A DNA stretch of 64,000 nucleotides from Salinimicrobium xinjiangense DSM 19287 (GCF_000423585.1 NZ_AUIG01000016.1:58086-122085), one strand, 5' to 3'; counted from the first letter of the stretch, positions 9,031-17,846 are shown. Notes: a model not told the origin generated them from the letters alone. Program-made: numbers and translations.

Positions 9031-11784
9031 ATGAAGAAATTTTTCTTTTGCCTGTTTATCTTTTCGGTATTTAGCTTAAAGGCGCAGATTTCCCAAAAAA
9101 CAGACTTTAATTTCGTTGATGCATCCTTTGAAGAAGTGATCCTGCAAATTGAAAGCAAGACATCATTTAGATTTTACTATGTGGATACCTGGTTGCCCGA
9201 TAAGAAAATTTCCGGAACCTACAGTGATGTTGAAATTCAAGAGGTGTTACAAGATATCTTTGATAATACGCTGCTGAATTTCCATGTAGACGGAGACAGG
9301 ATTATTCTTACCAGGAACAATATTATTTATGACGAGCTGCCTGAAAACTTCTTCGGAAAACAGGAGTCTGAAGTTGTAGACACACCTGAAGAAAAAACAT
9401 ATAATCCGGTATTTTATGAAGATGTTTCAGCGGAGCAAAAGCCAATAGAAACAATTACAATAGGCCGGGCAGACAGATCACAGGGAAAATCCCGTCTTAA
9501 ATTAAGTGGTGTTGTGACCAGTGCCGAAGATGGAGCTCCAATTCCTAATCTTGCCATTTCGGTAAGGGATCGTGAGATAGGCACCGTGACAGATTCGCGT
9601 GGTCAATATTCTTTGAATCTTCCACCCGGAGTACATATAATTGAAACCCGCTCTTTTGGAAGTGAAGATGTTACAAAACGTGTGGTAATCTACAATGACG
9701 GGCAATTAAACCTGAGCTTAAGAGAGGATTTTGAACAGCTGGGAGAAGTTCTGCTGGAATCAAACCCCAATAAAAACGTGAGTGATGCAGTGGGAGGATC
9801 TGAAGAGATCAATGTAGAGGAAATAAAAAACATTCCTTTGGTTCTTGGGGAAAGAAATATTTTAAAAGTAAGTACAACACTTCCCGGGATATCCACTGCC
9901 GGTGAAGGTGCAGCAGGGTTTAATGTGAGAGGGGGGCGATCAGACCAAAACCTGATCCTGTTAGATAATGCAGTGATATATAACCCTTCGCATTTCTTCG
10001 GTATCTTTTCTGCTCTTAATCCATTTACTACTGGTACTGTGGATATTTATAAGGGACATATCCCTGCAAATTACGGGGGAAGACTTTCTTCAGTTTTTGA
10101 TATTAAAACAAAGGATGCCAATGTGCAGGAGTTCGCAGGTGAAGGTTCTATTGGTCCTGTAACAGGAAATTTAACTCTGGAAGTTCCCATTGTAAAAGAG
10201 AAAGCAGGTTTCCTCGTAGGGGTAAGAAGTACGTATTCAGATTGGATATTGAAATCTTTGGAAGAGGAATCTCTTCGAGACAACGAAGCTTCATTTTATG
10301 ATGTTGTAGCAAAATACAACCATAAAATTGGAATGGACACAGATGTGGATCTTATGGGATATTTCAGCAATGACAGGTTTAACATTACACCAGATTCGCT
10401 CTACAGCTACAGTAACAGGCTTTTGTCAATGGAAGTGGGCCACAGGTTCAATGATTCCCATCAGGGGAAGGTGATCTTGACCAACTCCAATTATAATTTT
10501 AATATTGATTACGCGGGAGAGTTCACCAATGATTTTAGATCGGGCTATGGCATCAATGAAACCGAGGCCAAGGTGCACATGAGGTACAGGCTTAACTCAA
10601 AACATCGTTTTGATTATGGAGTTTCGGCCAAGTTATACCTTGTGGAGCCCGGAGAGATAAGTCCGCAAGGAGAAAATTCTGCCGTACAGGCTGTAGAAAT
10701 ACCCCGGGAGAAAGGAGTGGAATCTGCCGTTTTCCTTGGAGATGAATTTATTGTGAACGAAAAATTACTATTAAGTGGCGGGCTCCGGTTTTCTCTCTTT
10801 ACCGCACTTGGGGAAGGGACAGAAAGAATTTACCAGGAAGGAGCACCTCGCCAGGAGTCCTCTGTTGAAGATGTTGTGGAGTACGGAAATAATGAGGTGA
10901 TAGCGAGCTATGGGGGTCCCGAGCTTCGGCTGGCGGCAAGATATCTTTTACAGGAAGATCTATCAGTAAAGGCAAGTTATAACAGCACCTATCAATACAT
11001 CCACACGCTTTCCACAAATACCACAGCATCCCCAACAGATACCTACAAACTTTCTGACGGAATAGTTAAACCACAGCAGGCAAACAATTACTCTCTGGGC
11101 TTCTACAAGAATCTTTTTCAAAACACCTATGAACTTAGTTTGGAAGGCTACTACAAGACGTCTAATGATATCCTGGATTATAAGGTGGGTGCCCAGCTCT
11201 TCCTTAACGAAACCATTGAGACTGAAATCCTGCAGGGTGAGGGTAAATCTCACGGAGTGGAATTTCTTCTGAAAAAAACAAAAGGAAATCTCAACGGCTG
11301 GGTTGGATATAGTTATTCCCGCTCTTTTGTAAAACTGGCAGGGGAGTTCAAAGATGAAATAGTGAACAACGGAGAATTCTTTCCTTCCAATTTTGATAAA
11401 CCACATGATTTTTCAATGGTGGCAAATTATAAATTCACAAGAAGATTTAGTCTTTCGGCAAATTTCGTTTATCAAACAGGAAGACCTATTACTTATCCTG
11501 TAGGTAAATACAATTATAACGGAGCCGAATATGTAATGTACAGTGATCGCAATGAATTCAGGATTCCCGATTATTACAGGCTGGATTTGAGTTTCAACAT
11601 AGAAGGCAACCACAAAATCCAAAAGCTGGCACATAGTTTCTGGAATATTTCAGTTTATAATGTTTTAGGAAGGAATAATCCTTATTCGGTATTCTTTGTG
11701 ACCGAAGGAGGAAAAATTAAAGCCTATAAAAGTTCGATATTCTCAATTCCTGTTCCTACCATAACTTACAACTTCAAGTTTTAA
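9031..11784 (+). CDS. TonB-dependent receptor with STN domain
   Basis: 917 residues. After a signal peptide (to about residue 18) comes an STN domain (about 20-90). Next is a carboxypeptidase-regulatory-like beta-sandwich (about 160-235; SGVVTSAEDGAPIPNLAISV), then the plug (around 250-370, with GFNVRGGRSDQNLILLDNAV) and a 22-strand type barrel ending in a C-terminal aromatic residue (TITYNFKF). STN domains usually contact an anti-sigma factor of the FecR type, yet no FecI/FecR pair lies nearby. No SusD follows; DUF4249 lipoproteins do. The substrate is unknown. Confidence 0.9.
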   Translation: MKKFFFCLFIFSVFSLKAQISQKTDFNFVDASFEEVILQIESKTSFRFYYVDTWLPDKKISGTYSDVEIQEVLQDIFDNTLLNFHVDGDRIILTRNNIIYDELPENFFGKQESEVVDTPEEKTYNPVFYEDVSAEQKPIETITIGRADRSQGKSRLKLSGVVTSAEDGAPIPNLAISVRDREIGTVTDSRGQYSLNLPPGVHIIETRSFGSEDVTKRVVIYNDGQLNLSLREDFEQLGEVLLESNPNKNVSDAVGGSEEINVEEIKNIPLVLGERNILKVSTTLPGISTAGEGAAGFNVRGGRSDQNLILLDNAVIYNPSHFFGIFSALNPFTTGTVDIYKGHIPANYGGRLSSVFDIKTKDANVQEFAGEGSIGPVTGNLTLEVPIVKEKAGFLVGVRSTYSDWILKSLEEESLRDNEASFYDVVAKYNHKIGMDTDVDLMGYFSNDRFNITPDSLYSYSNRLLSMEVGHRFNDSHQGKVILTNSNYNFNIDYAGEFTNDFRSGYGINETEAKVHMRYRLNSKHRFDYGVSAKLYLVEPGEISPQGENSAVQAVEIPREKGVESAVFLGDEFIVNEKLLLSGGLRFSLFTALGEGTERIYQEGAPRQESSVEDVVEYGNNEVIASYGGPELRLAARYLLQEDLSVKASYNSTYQYIHTLSTNTTASPTDTYKLSDGIVKPQQANNYSLGFYKNLFQNTYELSLEGYYKTSNDILDYKVGAQLFLNETIETEILQGEGKSHGVEFLLKKTKGNLNGWVGYSYSRSFVKLAGEFKDEIVNNGEFFPSNFDKPHDFSMVANYKFTRRFSLSANFVYQTGRPITYPVGKYNYNGAEYVMYSDRNEFRIPDYYRLDLSFNIEGNHKIQKLAHSFWNISVYNVLGRNNPYSVFFVTEGGKIKAYKSSIFSIPVPTITYNFKF

Positions 11785-11786
11785 GG

Positions 11787-12965
11787 ATGATGAGCAGTAG
11801 AAATTTGATAAAATTATTTTTCGGAATCGTATTAGTTTCAGGTTTCCATGGTTGTGTTGAACCTATTGAAATCGAATCTCAAACATTTGAAGATGCCTTG
11901 GTTATTGAAGGAATTATAACGAATGAATTGCAACGACAGGAGATTCTTCTAAGCCGTACTTTTAGGCTGGAAGAAAGAGGGCCGGCTAAAGAAAGCAACG
12001 CTCAGGTATGGGTTCTTTCTGAAGGCCAGTCATTTTCATTTAGTGAGGCCGAGCCGGGGAGGTATGTTTCCGATAATGCTTTTCGAGCTGTTCCCGGAAG
12101 ATCTTATACTCTAGAAGTAAATACTTCTAATGGCAGAAAATATTCCTCTGAACCCGAACAACTCACAGAGGCGCCGGGAATTTCCAATGTGTATGCAAAA
12201 AAAACCAGCTTTCGGAATGAGGAAGGTATAGCCATTCTATTGGATGTAAAGGGAGCAGAAGGAAACTATGGCTTTTATCTTTATGATTTTTCTGAAACAT
12301 ATAAAATTGTTTCTCCCTTAACCACTACGAGAGATCTCATCTATATGGATGGAGAATTTATAGAAGTTCCTAAAACCAAGGAGGAAAGTGTTTGTTACGT
12401 TACAGAACCCTCGCAGGAAGTACTTTTGGCCAATACTTATGAACAAAGCGGTAGCGACCTGAACCGGTTCCTTGTTAGATTTATAGAAAATAAGGATTAC
12501 AAAACAGCATATAGATACAGTATTCTGGTTAAACAATATTCCATCTCTGCAGACGCATTTTCATTTTATGAAACCCTCAGGGATTTCTCAGATTCTGAAA
12601 GTCTTTTTTCTCAGAATCAACTGGGATTGATCAATGGAAATCTTTTTTCTGAAAGTGACCCAAATGAGAAGGTGATCGGTTTCTTTTCGATAGCAGATGT
12701 AAGTTCTCAAAGAATTTTCTTTGATTTTGAAGATTTTTATGAAAGAAGTGAAGTACGCCCCGCTTCTCATGTGACGGGCTGTGAAATATCTGTTCCCGAT
12801 TTATCAACTACCGGTAATAAAGAAGCATTGGCGCAGCAACTCAATGTGGGGAATGTAAAATATTTTGCCTACGAATTTGGAGTTGGCTATAAATTCGTGA
12901 AAGCCGGGTGCATTGACTGTACTGTGTTTGGAACCAATGTGGTACCCGATTTTTGGGAAAAATAG
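11787..12965 (+). CDS. DUF4249 lipoprotein, copy A
   Basis: 392 residues with a lipoprotein signal (LVSGFHGC, then VEPIEIE), starting two bases after the TonB receptor stop. The N-terminal block EDALVIEGIITNELQRQEI and the later SNAQVWV, the Ig-like strand pattern and the C-terminal GCIDCTVFGTNVVPDFW are typical of DUF4249. Such lipoproteins occur beside TonB receptors in Bacteroidota. By analogy with SusD they may be a surface partner, but their biochemistry is not established to my knowledge. It is clearly paralogous to the next gene across the whole length. Confidence 0.88.
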   Translation: MMSSRNLIKLFFGIVLVSGFHGCVEPIEIESQTFEDALVIEGIITNELQRQEILLSRTFRLEERGPAKESNAQVWVLSEGQSFSFSEAEPGRYVSDNAFRAVPGRSYTLEVNTSNGRKYSSEPEQLTEAPGISNVYAKKTSFRNEEGIAILLDVKGAEGNYGFYLYDFSETYKIVSPLTTTRDLIYMDGEFIEVPKTKEESVCYVTEPSQEVLLANTYEQSGSDLNRFLVRFIENKDYKTAYRYSILVKQYSISADAFSFYETLRDFSDSESLFSQNQLGLINGNLFSESDPNEKVIGFFSIADVSSQRIFFDFEDFYERSEVRPASHVTGCEISVPDLSTTGNKEALAQQLNVGNVKYFAYEFGVGYKFVKAGCIDCTVFGTNVVPDFWEK

Positions 12966-12973
12966 ATGTATTA

Positions 12974-13065
12974 TGAAAACATTTCTGTCCTTCATTAATC
13001 TCTTTGCCTGTAGCCGGGCCTCTTCTCAGGACCTGGGAAACGCCATAGTACCATTTGATTCAAAA
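12974..13065 (+). pseudogene. 5' remnant of an MG2/plug-like exported protein gene
   Basis: The ATG at 12974 opens a signal-peptide-like stretch, MKTFLSFINLFACSRASSQD. It resembles the start of the full gene at 14241 (MREILTFFTILIFSFDQVKSQE). The junction upstream also matches: both follow a DUF4249 stop after a short A-rich spacer. The remnant ends after about 30 codons, in frame with and running into the second DUF4249 gene. I read it as what is left of the second gene of a duplicated two-gene unit. Confidence 0.6.
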
Positions 13066-14229
13066 ATGTTATTTATGAGGTTCTTTTTTAGTTTTTTATT
13101 TCTTACCGGTCTTTACGGTTGTGTAGAGCCCATTGAAATTGAAACTAATAATTACGAGGATGCGTTGGTTATAGAGGGGATAATTACAAGTGAATTGCAG
13201 CAACAGGAAATCCTGCTCAGCCGTACGTACAGACTGGAAGAAGATGGACCCTCAAAAGAAAGCAATGCACAGGTGGTAGTGATGACAGAAGGTGAAAATT
13301 TTCAATTTACCGAATTAGAGCCCGGTAGATATGTCTCCACGGAAGCTTTCCGCGCTATTCCCGGAAGAGCTTATACGCTGAAGGTGACAACCTCCAATGG
13401 GAAAACTTATGCTTCTGAACCCGAAGTTCTTTCAGAAGCACCGGAATTATCAGACGTCTCTGCCGTAAGAACTACATATAGAAATAAGGAGGGGGTTGCT
13501 ATACTTTTAGACGTTGACGGGAATGAGAAGAATCCCGGGTATTACCTTTATAATTTCGAAGAAACTTATAAAATTGTTTCGCCTTTTGATTTCCCCCGGG
13601 ACCTGGTCTACCGCGATGGAGAGTTCGTGCAGGTGCCTAAAACCAGAGAGGAAGAAGTTTGTTACGTCACCGAATTGTCCCGGGAAGTTCTCCTGGCTAA
13701 TACAAATGCCGAGAATAGTAGGGGTATTGATGATCTTCTGGTGAGGTTTATCGAGGGTGAAGATTACAGGACTGCCCATCGTTACAGTATAAGGGTAAGG
13801 CAATTTTCTATCTCTGGAGATGCTTTTTCTTATTATGAAACTTTGAAAGATTTTTCAGATTCTGAAAGTCTGTTTTCTCAAAACCAATTGGGTCTTATTA
13901 ATGGAAACCTTTTTTCTGAAAGTGATCCGGATGAGAAGGTGATCGGCTTCTTTTCTATAGCAGATGTCAGCTCTCAAAGGATCTTTTTTGATTTTGAGGA
14001 TTTTTATAGTACAAAAGAATTCATTCCCGATTCTCATGTTTCCCTTTGTGAGGTCAAAGTTCCCGATTCTTCAACCGACGCAGAAATACAGGCCTTGAGA
14101 CAGCAGCTTGAATCGGGAAGTGTTAAATTTATAGGCATGGACGTTTTAAAATACAGATTTGTCAGATCTCACTGCGTTGATTGCACATTATATGGAACAA
14201 ATGCGGTGCCTGATTTTTGGATAGAATAG
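13066..14229 (+). CDS. DUF4249 lipoprotein, copy B
   Basis: 387 residues from ATG 13066; ATG 13075 is an alternative and gives MRFFFSFLFLTGLYGC. The lipobox Cys is followed by VEPIEIE exactly as in copy A. Long identical stretches recur in both copies, for example FSDSESLFSQNQLGLINGNL and EKVIGFFSIADVSSQRIFFD. The central and C-terminal segments differ more. The open frame extends upstream to 12913 only because the remnant of another gene is in frame; that extension would bury the lipobox and is rejected. Two paralogues side by side suggest either different ligands or gene dosage. Confidence 0.87.
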   Translation: MLFMRFFFSFLFLTGLYGCVEPIEIETNNYEDALVIEGIITSELQQQEILLSRTYRLEEDGPSKESNAQVVVMTEGENFQFTELEPGRYVSTEAFRAIPGRAYTLKVTTSNGKTYASEPEVLSEAPELSDVSAVRTTYRNKEGVAILLDVDGNEKNPGYYLYNFEETYKIVSPFDFPRDLVYRDGEFVQVPKTREEEVCYVTELSREVLLANTNAENSRGIDDLLVRFIEGEDYRTAHRYSIRVRQFSISGDAFSYYETLKDFSDSESLFSQNQLGLINGNLFSESDPDEKVIGFFSIADVSSQRIFFDFEDFYSTKEFIPDSHVSLCEVKVPDSSTDAEIQALRQQLESGSVKFIGMDVLKYRFVRSHCVDCTLYGTNAVPDFWIE

Positions 14230-14240
14230 AACAAGACATT

Positions 14241-15989
14241 ATGAGAGAAATTTTAACTTTTTTTACAATATTAATTTTTTCCTTCGATCAGGTCAAATCA
14301 CAGGAATTATCCCACATGTTGGCCCCTGAAGGTTTTGAAACCCGAGCCCATCAGGAAAGAGTTTATGTACATCATAATTCGGCTGTAATTTTTCCCGGGG
14401 AATATTTTTTGTACAGCGTTTACAATTTGAATTCAAAAACAGGGAAATTATCCGATCTGAGTAAGATAGCTTACGTGGAGCTAATTGGTGAAAATTCAGA
14501 GGTAGTATTTCGACAAAAAGTAATGTTGGAAGGGGGGCGAGGATATGCAGATTATTTTATTCCTACTTCGGTACCATCAGGAAATTATAAGCTGGTGGCG
14601 TATACCAACTGGATGAGAAATTTAGAGGATAATTATTTTGAAAGTGATATTGTTCTAATTAATCCCTATCAGTCGAATCAAAAGCAGCTATTAAAAACTG
14701 GAATAAATACTAATTCTGAAGTTCATTTGAAGGGAAGGGAAAGAACAGAAAACGCCCCAGCTGAAGGATTGCTGCCTTTGAGTCTTAATAAAAACACTTT
14801 TAAGAAAAGGGATCAGGTAAAGATAAACACAGGAAATACTTCAGGGGAAGTTATGAATGGCACATATTCTCTCTCTGTAAGAAAACTGGAGACTCTTTCT
14901 TTCAACCCTAAGAAAACAGCTAATTCAAATGGTTCTAAAAATGAGGAGCTTTTTATTGCAAAGGAGAATAAACTAAAACTACCTGAATTAAGGGGACAGA
15001 TAGTTGCGGGCCGGTTAACTTCAGGAGCAAATATTACACCTGGAAAAAGAATAGTGGCATTATCCATACCTTCAGAAGAAGGTTTTACAAATTTAGTGGA
15101 AACCAATAAGGAAGGACAATTCTTTTTTAATGTCGAAACTGATATCAGGAACAGAAATGCTGTGCTGGAGATCATTGGAAGTGGAGGTGATGAATTTAAA
15201 ATAGAGTTGGATAGACAGGAGGGAATCGATCCTTCCGGGCTCCAATTTTCTGAATTTACCTTAACACCCGAAATGGAAGATATTATCCTGCAGAGGAGCA
15301 TCTACAATCAAATCGAAAATGCCTTTTTTTCGGTGAAACCAGATACACTTGTACCACCTGAAAAGGAGTCGGGCCTTCCAGAGAAGATGATGGAAACTTA
15401 TCAGCTTTCAGATTATACCCGTTTTAAATCTGTGCCAGAGACCTTTGTGGAGATTATAAAATCTGCAGGAGTTAGAAAAAACGCTGAGGGACAGGCAGTT
15501 TTCCAGGTGAGGGGATTAAATAATTATGTGGAAATGGGTTTGTTGCCGTTGGTTATGATCGACGGGATTATGGTCCAGGATCACAGTATTCCTGCAGGAA
15601 TGGATGCGAGACGTTTAAAGTCTGTAAAGATTATAAGAGATAAAATCTTTCTGGGTCCGGCATCTTTTCAGGGAGCTGTAATATTCGAAACTCTTGACAA
15701 TGATTACTTTGATGAACATTCTGCTCCCAATGTCCGGAAAGTAGAATTATTCACTTCTGAAGTTCCGAAAAAATATTTTCAACAGGTATACACTGAAAAG
15801 AACAGGAATAACCGTGTTCCCGATTTCAGATACCAGCTTTATTGGAATCCGAACCTCGATCTAAAATCTTCGGGTGAAGCAATTGAATTTTTCACATCAG
15901 ACGTTGAGGGGGACTTTGAGGTAGTCCTTGAAGGCTTTACTGCCGAAGGTAAACCAGTGTCGCTCAGAGAGTATTTTAGGGTGGAGTAG
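14241..15989 (+). CDS. exported MG2-like/plug-like protein, last gene of TonB cluster
   Basis: The frame opens at 14217, but ATG 14241 gives a signal peptide (MREILTFFTILIFSFDQVKS) and 582 residues. The N-terminal part (about 25-130) has the strand pattern of macroglobulin-like MG domains (KIAYVELIGENSEVVFRQK, then SGNYKLVAYTNWMRN). The C-terminal part contains a stretch like a TonB plug (VRGLNNYVEMGLLPLVMIDGI, then RRLKSVKIIRDKIFLGP and GAVIFETLDN) but no barrel follows. It could hold or present something to the receptor. Its function is unknown. A truncated relative lies at 12974. Confidence 0.8.
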   Translation: MREILTFFTILIFSFDQVKSQELSHMLAPEGFETRAHQERVYVHHNSAVIFPGEYFLYSVYNLNSKTGKLSDLSKIAYVELIGENSEVVFRQKVMLEGGRGYADYFIPTSVPSGNYKLVAYTNWMRNLEDNYFESDIVLINPYQSNQKQLLKTGINTNSEVHLKGRERTENAPAEGLLPLSLNKNTFKKRDQVKINTGNTSGEVMNGTYSLSVRKLETLSFNPKKTANSNGSKNEELFIAKENKLKLPELRGQIVAGRLTSGANITPGKRIVALSIPSEEGFTNLVETNKEGQFFFNVETDIRNRNAVLEIIGSGGDEFKIELDRQEGIDPSGLQFSEFTLTPEMEDIILQRSIYNQIENAFFSVKPDTLVPPEKESGLPEKMMETYQLSDYTRFKSVPETFVEIIKSAGVRKNAEGQAVFQVRGLNNYVEMGLLPLVMIDGIMVQDHSIPAGMDARRLKSVKIIRDKIFLGPASFQGAVIFETLDNDYFDEHSAPNVRKVELFTSEVPKKYFQQVYTEKNRNNRVPDFRYQLYWNPNLDLKSSGEAIEFFTSDVEGDFEVVLEGFTAEGKPVSLREYFRVE

Positions 15990-16050
15990 AAGCTTATAAA
16001 GTAATTAGTAAAAAAAGGTATTTATATAAAGCCAAAGCAAAGTTGTTTCC

Positions 16051-16058
16051 TATATTTG
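16051..16058 (+). promoter_or_regulatory. -7 box upstream of the tRNA-Pro locus
   Basis: TATATTTG matches TAnnTTTG. It lies about 90 bases before the broken tRNA copy and 220 bases before the intact tRNA. It may be the original tRNA promoter, separated from the intact gene by the local duplication. Confidence 0.4.
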
Positions 16059-16102
16059 CAGACCATTTAGATTCAAAATTCAGGATTCAAGATTCACTGA
16101 GT

Positions 16103-16318
16103 TGGAATTTGAAATTTGTTTATTCAAAGTTATCAGCGTCAGCTGATTTCGGGGTGTGCCCTTCGTCAAATTTCTCATGAATTTGCTCAGGATAAACTCC
16201 GCCCGGTTATCTCGCCTGCTTTGGGTAGATAGTGGAATTTGAATTTTTTTTATTGAATGTTATCAGCGTAAGCTGATTTCGGGGTGTAGCGTAGCCCGGT
16301 TATCGCGCCTGCTTTGGG
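16103..16318 (+). repeat. direct duplication spanning the tRNA-Pro 5' half
   Basis: A segment beginning TGGAATTTGAA, then TTATTxAAxGTTATCAGCG and AGCTGATTTCGGGGTGT, occurs from 16103 and again from 16233, an offset of about 130 bases. The first copy carries an insertion of about 40 bases, and the second leads into the functional tRNA. The inserted piece (around 16158-16199) contains TCAGGATAAACTCCG. This resembles dispersed intergenic repeats of the TCCTGAGC type that I recall from Bacteroidota genomes. Confidence 0.65.
16150..16225 (+). pseudogene. broken tRNA-Pro copy
   Basis: It starts with the same acceptor strand CGGGGTG as the intact gene. It is interrupted in the D-arm by about 40 foreign bases, resumes with GCCCGGTTAT and CGCCTGCTTTGGG through the anticodon loop, then stops: the 3' anticodon stem, T-arm and acceptor partner are absent. 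It cannot fold as a tRNA. Confidence 0.7.
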
Positions 16319-16354
16319 AGCAGGAGGCCGCAGGTTCGAATCCTGCCACCCCGA
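16280..16354 (+). tRNA. tRNA-Pro (TGG)
   Basis: A 75-base cloverleaf. The acceptor stem is CGGGGTG paired with CACCCCG (16347-16353), with discriminator A16354. The anticodon stem is CCTGC/GCAGG with loop TTTGGGA, placing anticodon TGG at 16315-16317. The T-arm is GCAGG-TTCGAAT-CCTGC. CCA is not encoded. A terminator-like hairpin follows at once. Confidence 0.95.
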
Positions 16355-16362
16355 CAAAACAA

Positions 16363-16392
16363 AGCCTTGCACGAAAGTGCAGGGCTTTTTTG
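16363..16392 (+). terminator. intrinsic terminator after tRNA-Pro
   Basis: The stem AGCC(T)TGCAC / GTGCA(G)GGCT with a GAAA loop is followed by TTTTTTGTTTT. It starts about nine bases after the tRNA, on the same strand. Confidence 0.85.
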
Positions 16393-16400
16393 TTTTAGCC

Positions 16401-17030
16401 AAGACCCGAACTTGTTCGAGGTCGCAGGATAAAAAACAAAAAAGACCGCGCAGGCGCCAGCCTGCAGGCTTTGTTTTAGTTCCACCCCCAACAGGATCAC
16501 CGACCGCAGGGAGGTAATCCTGTGGCAAGAAGTACGAAGGTAGATTTACGAAGTTAGAAGTACGAATTTGAGCTTGTTCGAGGTGGCAAGAAGTACGAAG
16601 GTAGATTTACGAAGTTAGAAGTACGAATTTGAGCTTACTTGAGCTTGAAGGAAAAAACAAAAAAGACCACGCAGGCGCCAGCCCGCAGGCTTTGTTTTAG
16701 TTCCACCCACAACAGGATCACCGACCGCAGGGAGGTAATCCTGTGGCAAGAAGTACGAAGGTAGATTTACGAAGTTAGAAGTACGAATTTGAGCTTGCTT
16801 GAGCTTGAAGGAAAAAACAAAAAAGACCGCGCAGGCGCCAGCCTGCAGGCTTTGTTTTAATTCCACCCCCCACAGGATCACCGACCGCAGGGAGGTAATC
16901 CTGTGGCAAGAAGTACGAAGGTAGATTTACGAAGTTAGAAGTACGAATTTGAGCTTGTTTGAGCTTGAAGGATAAAACAAAAAAGACCGCGCAGGCGCTA
17001 GCCTGCAGGCTTTGTTTTAGTGCCACCCCT
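16401..17030. repeat. tandem array, 160-bp unit, four copies
   Basis: The landmark AAGACCGCGCAGGCG (AAGACCACGCAGGCG in copy 2) starts at 16442, 16663, 16823 and 16983. Spacing is therefore 221, 160 and 160 bases; the last copy is partial. The extra 61 bases in the first unit are an internal duplication of the GGCAAGAAGTACGAAGG segment. Each unit contains an inverted repeat (GCAGGC/GCCTGC). Read on the minus strand, that hairpin ends in TCTTTTTTGTTTT, like a terminator. Copies differ at only a few bases, so the array is young or homogenised. No protein gene is credible in it. Confidence 0.9.
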
Positions 17031-17065
17031 AAGGAATTTTCCAGTAAGGGAAGAATAAACTAACA

Positions 17066-17085
17066 TCTCAAAAATGACATTTTCA
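17066..17085. repeat. post-stop palindromic motif, exact copy
   Basis: TCTCAAAAATGACATTTTCA contains the exact 15-base core CAAAAATGACATTTT, 20 bases beyond the surE stop codon. Confidence 0.65.
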
Positions 17086-17105
17086 TGAGTATGGAGTTAT
17101 TAATC

Positions 17106-17846
17106 CTACCGTCTTCCTGATTTTCCATTTTTATTTTCCAGAATTTTCTTATTGGTGAGATCGAGAATCATTGGTGTAATGCTGGTCATTCCTTGTTTCA
17201 CTGCCCATCGGTCTGTTCCTTCTTCCACTTCTTCAATAGGAAAAACTGTAAACCAGTAATGTTCCCTACCCATAGGATCTGCCTGCTGAATTACTTTACC
17301 ATCGTAATGTCGAATAGATTGAGAGGTCCAGGTGATTTCACCTTCGGGTTTACGGGGAAAGTTTATATTAAGTAATTCCATTTCATATTCATGCATTACT
17401 TCCTTTAAAGCCGGTTTTACAAAAGGTTCAAGGGCCTCAAAATCAGGTTCTGTTTCTCCGACGGAAACACTGAGGGCTATACCTCTTATCCCGAATAGAA
17501 CCGCTTGTCTTGCTGCCGACAAGGTGCCGGAGTGCCAGGCCGAATTTCCGAGATTTGATCCAATATTAATCCCCGAAAGTACCAGATCTATGTCATCGAA
17601 CAGGTGAGCACCCAGGGCAACACAATCGGCAGGAGTGCCACTTACCCGGTAGGCTTCCATTCCTTCAAAATGGATTGGAGATTTTTTATAGGTAATAGGT
17701 TTGGCCGAGGTGATGGCCTGTCCCATGGCAGACTGTTCCACATCGGGGGCCATAACGATAACCTCCCCATATTCTGCAGCACATCGTGCGAGACACGAAA
17801 GCCCCGGACTGTAAATTCCGTCGTCATTAGTCACAAGTATTTTCAT
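17106..17846 (-). CDS. surE: 5'/3'-nucleotidase SurE
   Basis: 246 residues, typical of SurE, a metal-dependent nucleoside monophosphate phosphatase linked to stationary-phase survival. The N-terminal metal site MKILVTNDDGIYSPG is complete (Asp8, Asp9). The Ser of the conserved QSAMGQAIT and the Asn of SGINIGSNLGNSAWHSGT also match the family metal and phosphate ligands. It is divergent from the lipid kinase gene downstream on the plus strand. No operon partner is evident. Confidence 0.95.
   Translation of the reverse strand: MKILVTNDDGIYSPGLSCLARCAAEYGEVIVMAPDVEQSAMGQAITSAKPITYKKSPIHFEGMEAYRVSGTPADCVALGAHLFDDIDLVLSGINIGSNLGNSAWHSGTLSAARQAVLFGIRGIALSVSVGETEPDFEALEPFVKPALKEVMHEYEMELLNINFPRKPEGEITWTSQSIRHYDGKVIQQADPMGREHYWFTVFPIEEVEEGTDRWAVKQGMTSITPMILDLTNKKILENKNGKSGRR

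Noticed and set aside
12913..13065. N-terminal extension of the second DUF4249 gene
   Set aside because: It would place about 50 residues before a clear lipoprotein signal. The extension reads as the end of copy A in another frame plus a gene remnant.
16250..16528. Minus-strand frame containing GWQDSNLRPPAPKAGAITG
   Set aside because: This is the reverse reading of the tRNA-Pro gene, a well-known false protein. It also runs into the tandem repeats.
16615..17026. Two similar minus-strand frames with LPQDYLPAVGDPV
   Set aside because: They are translations of successive 160-bp repeat units, with no start context and identical only because the DNA is repeated.
16401..17030. Possible CRISPR array
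   Set aside because: Units are 160 bases with no unique spacers of 25-45 bases, and no cas genes lie nearby.
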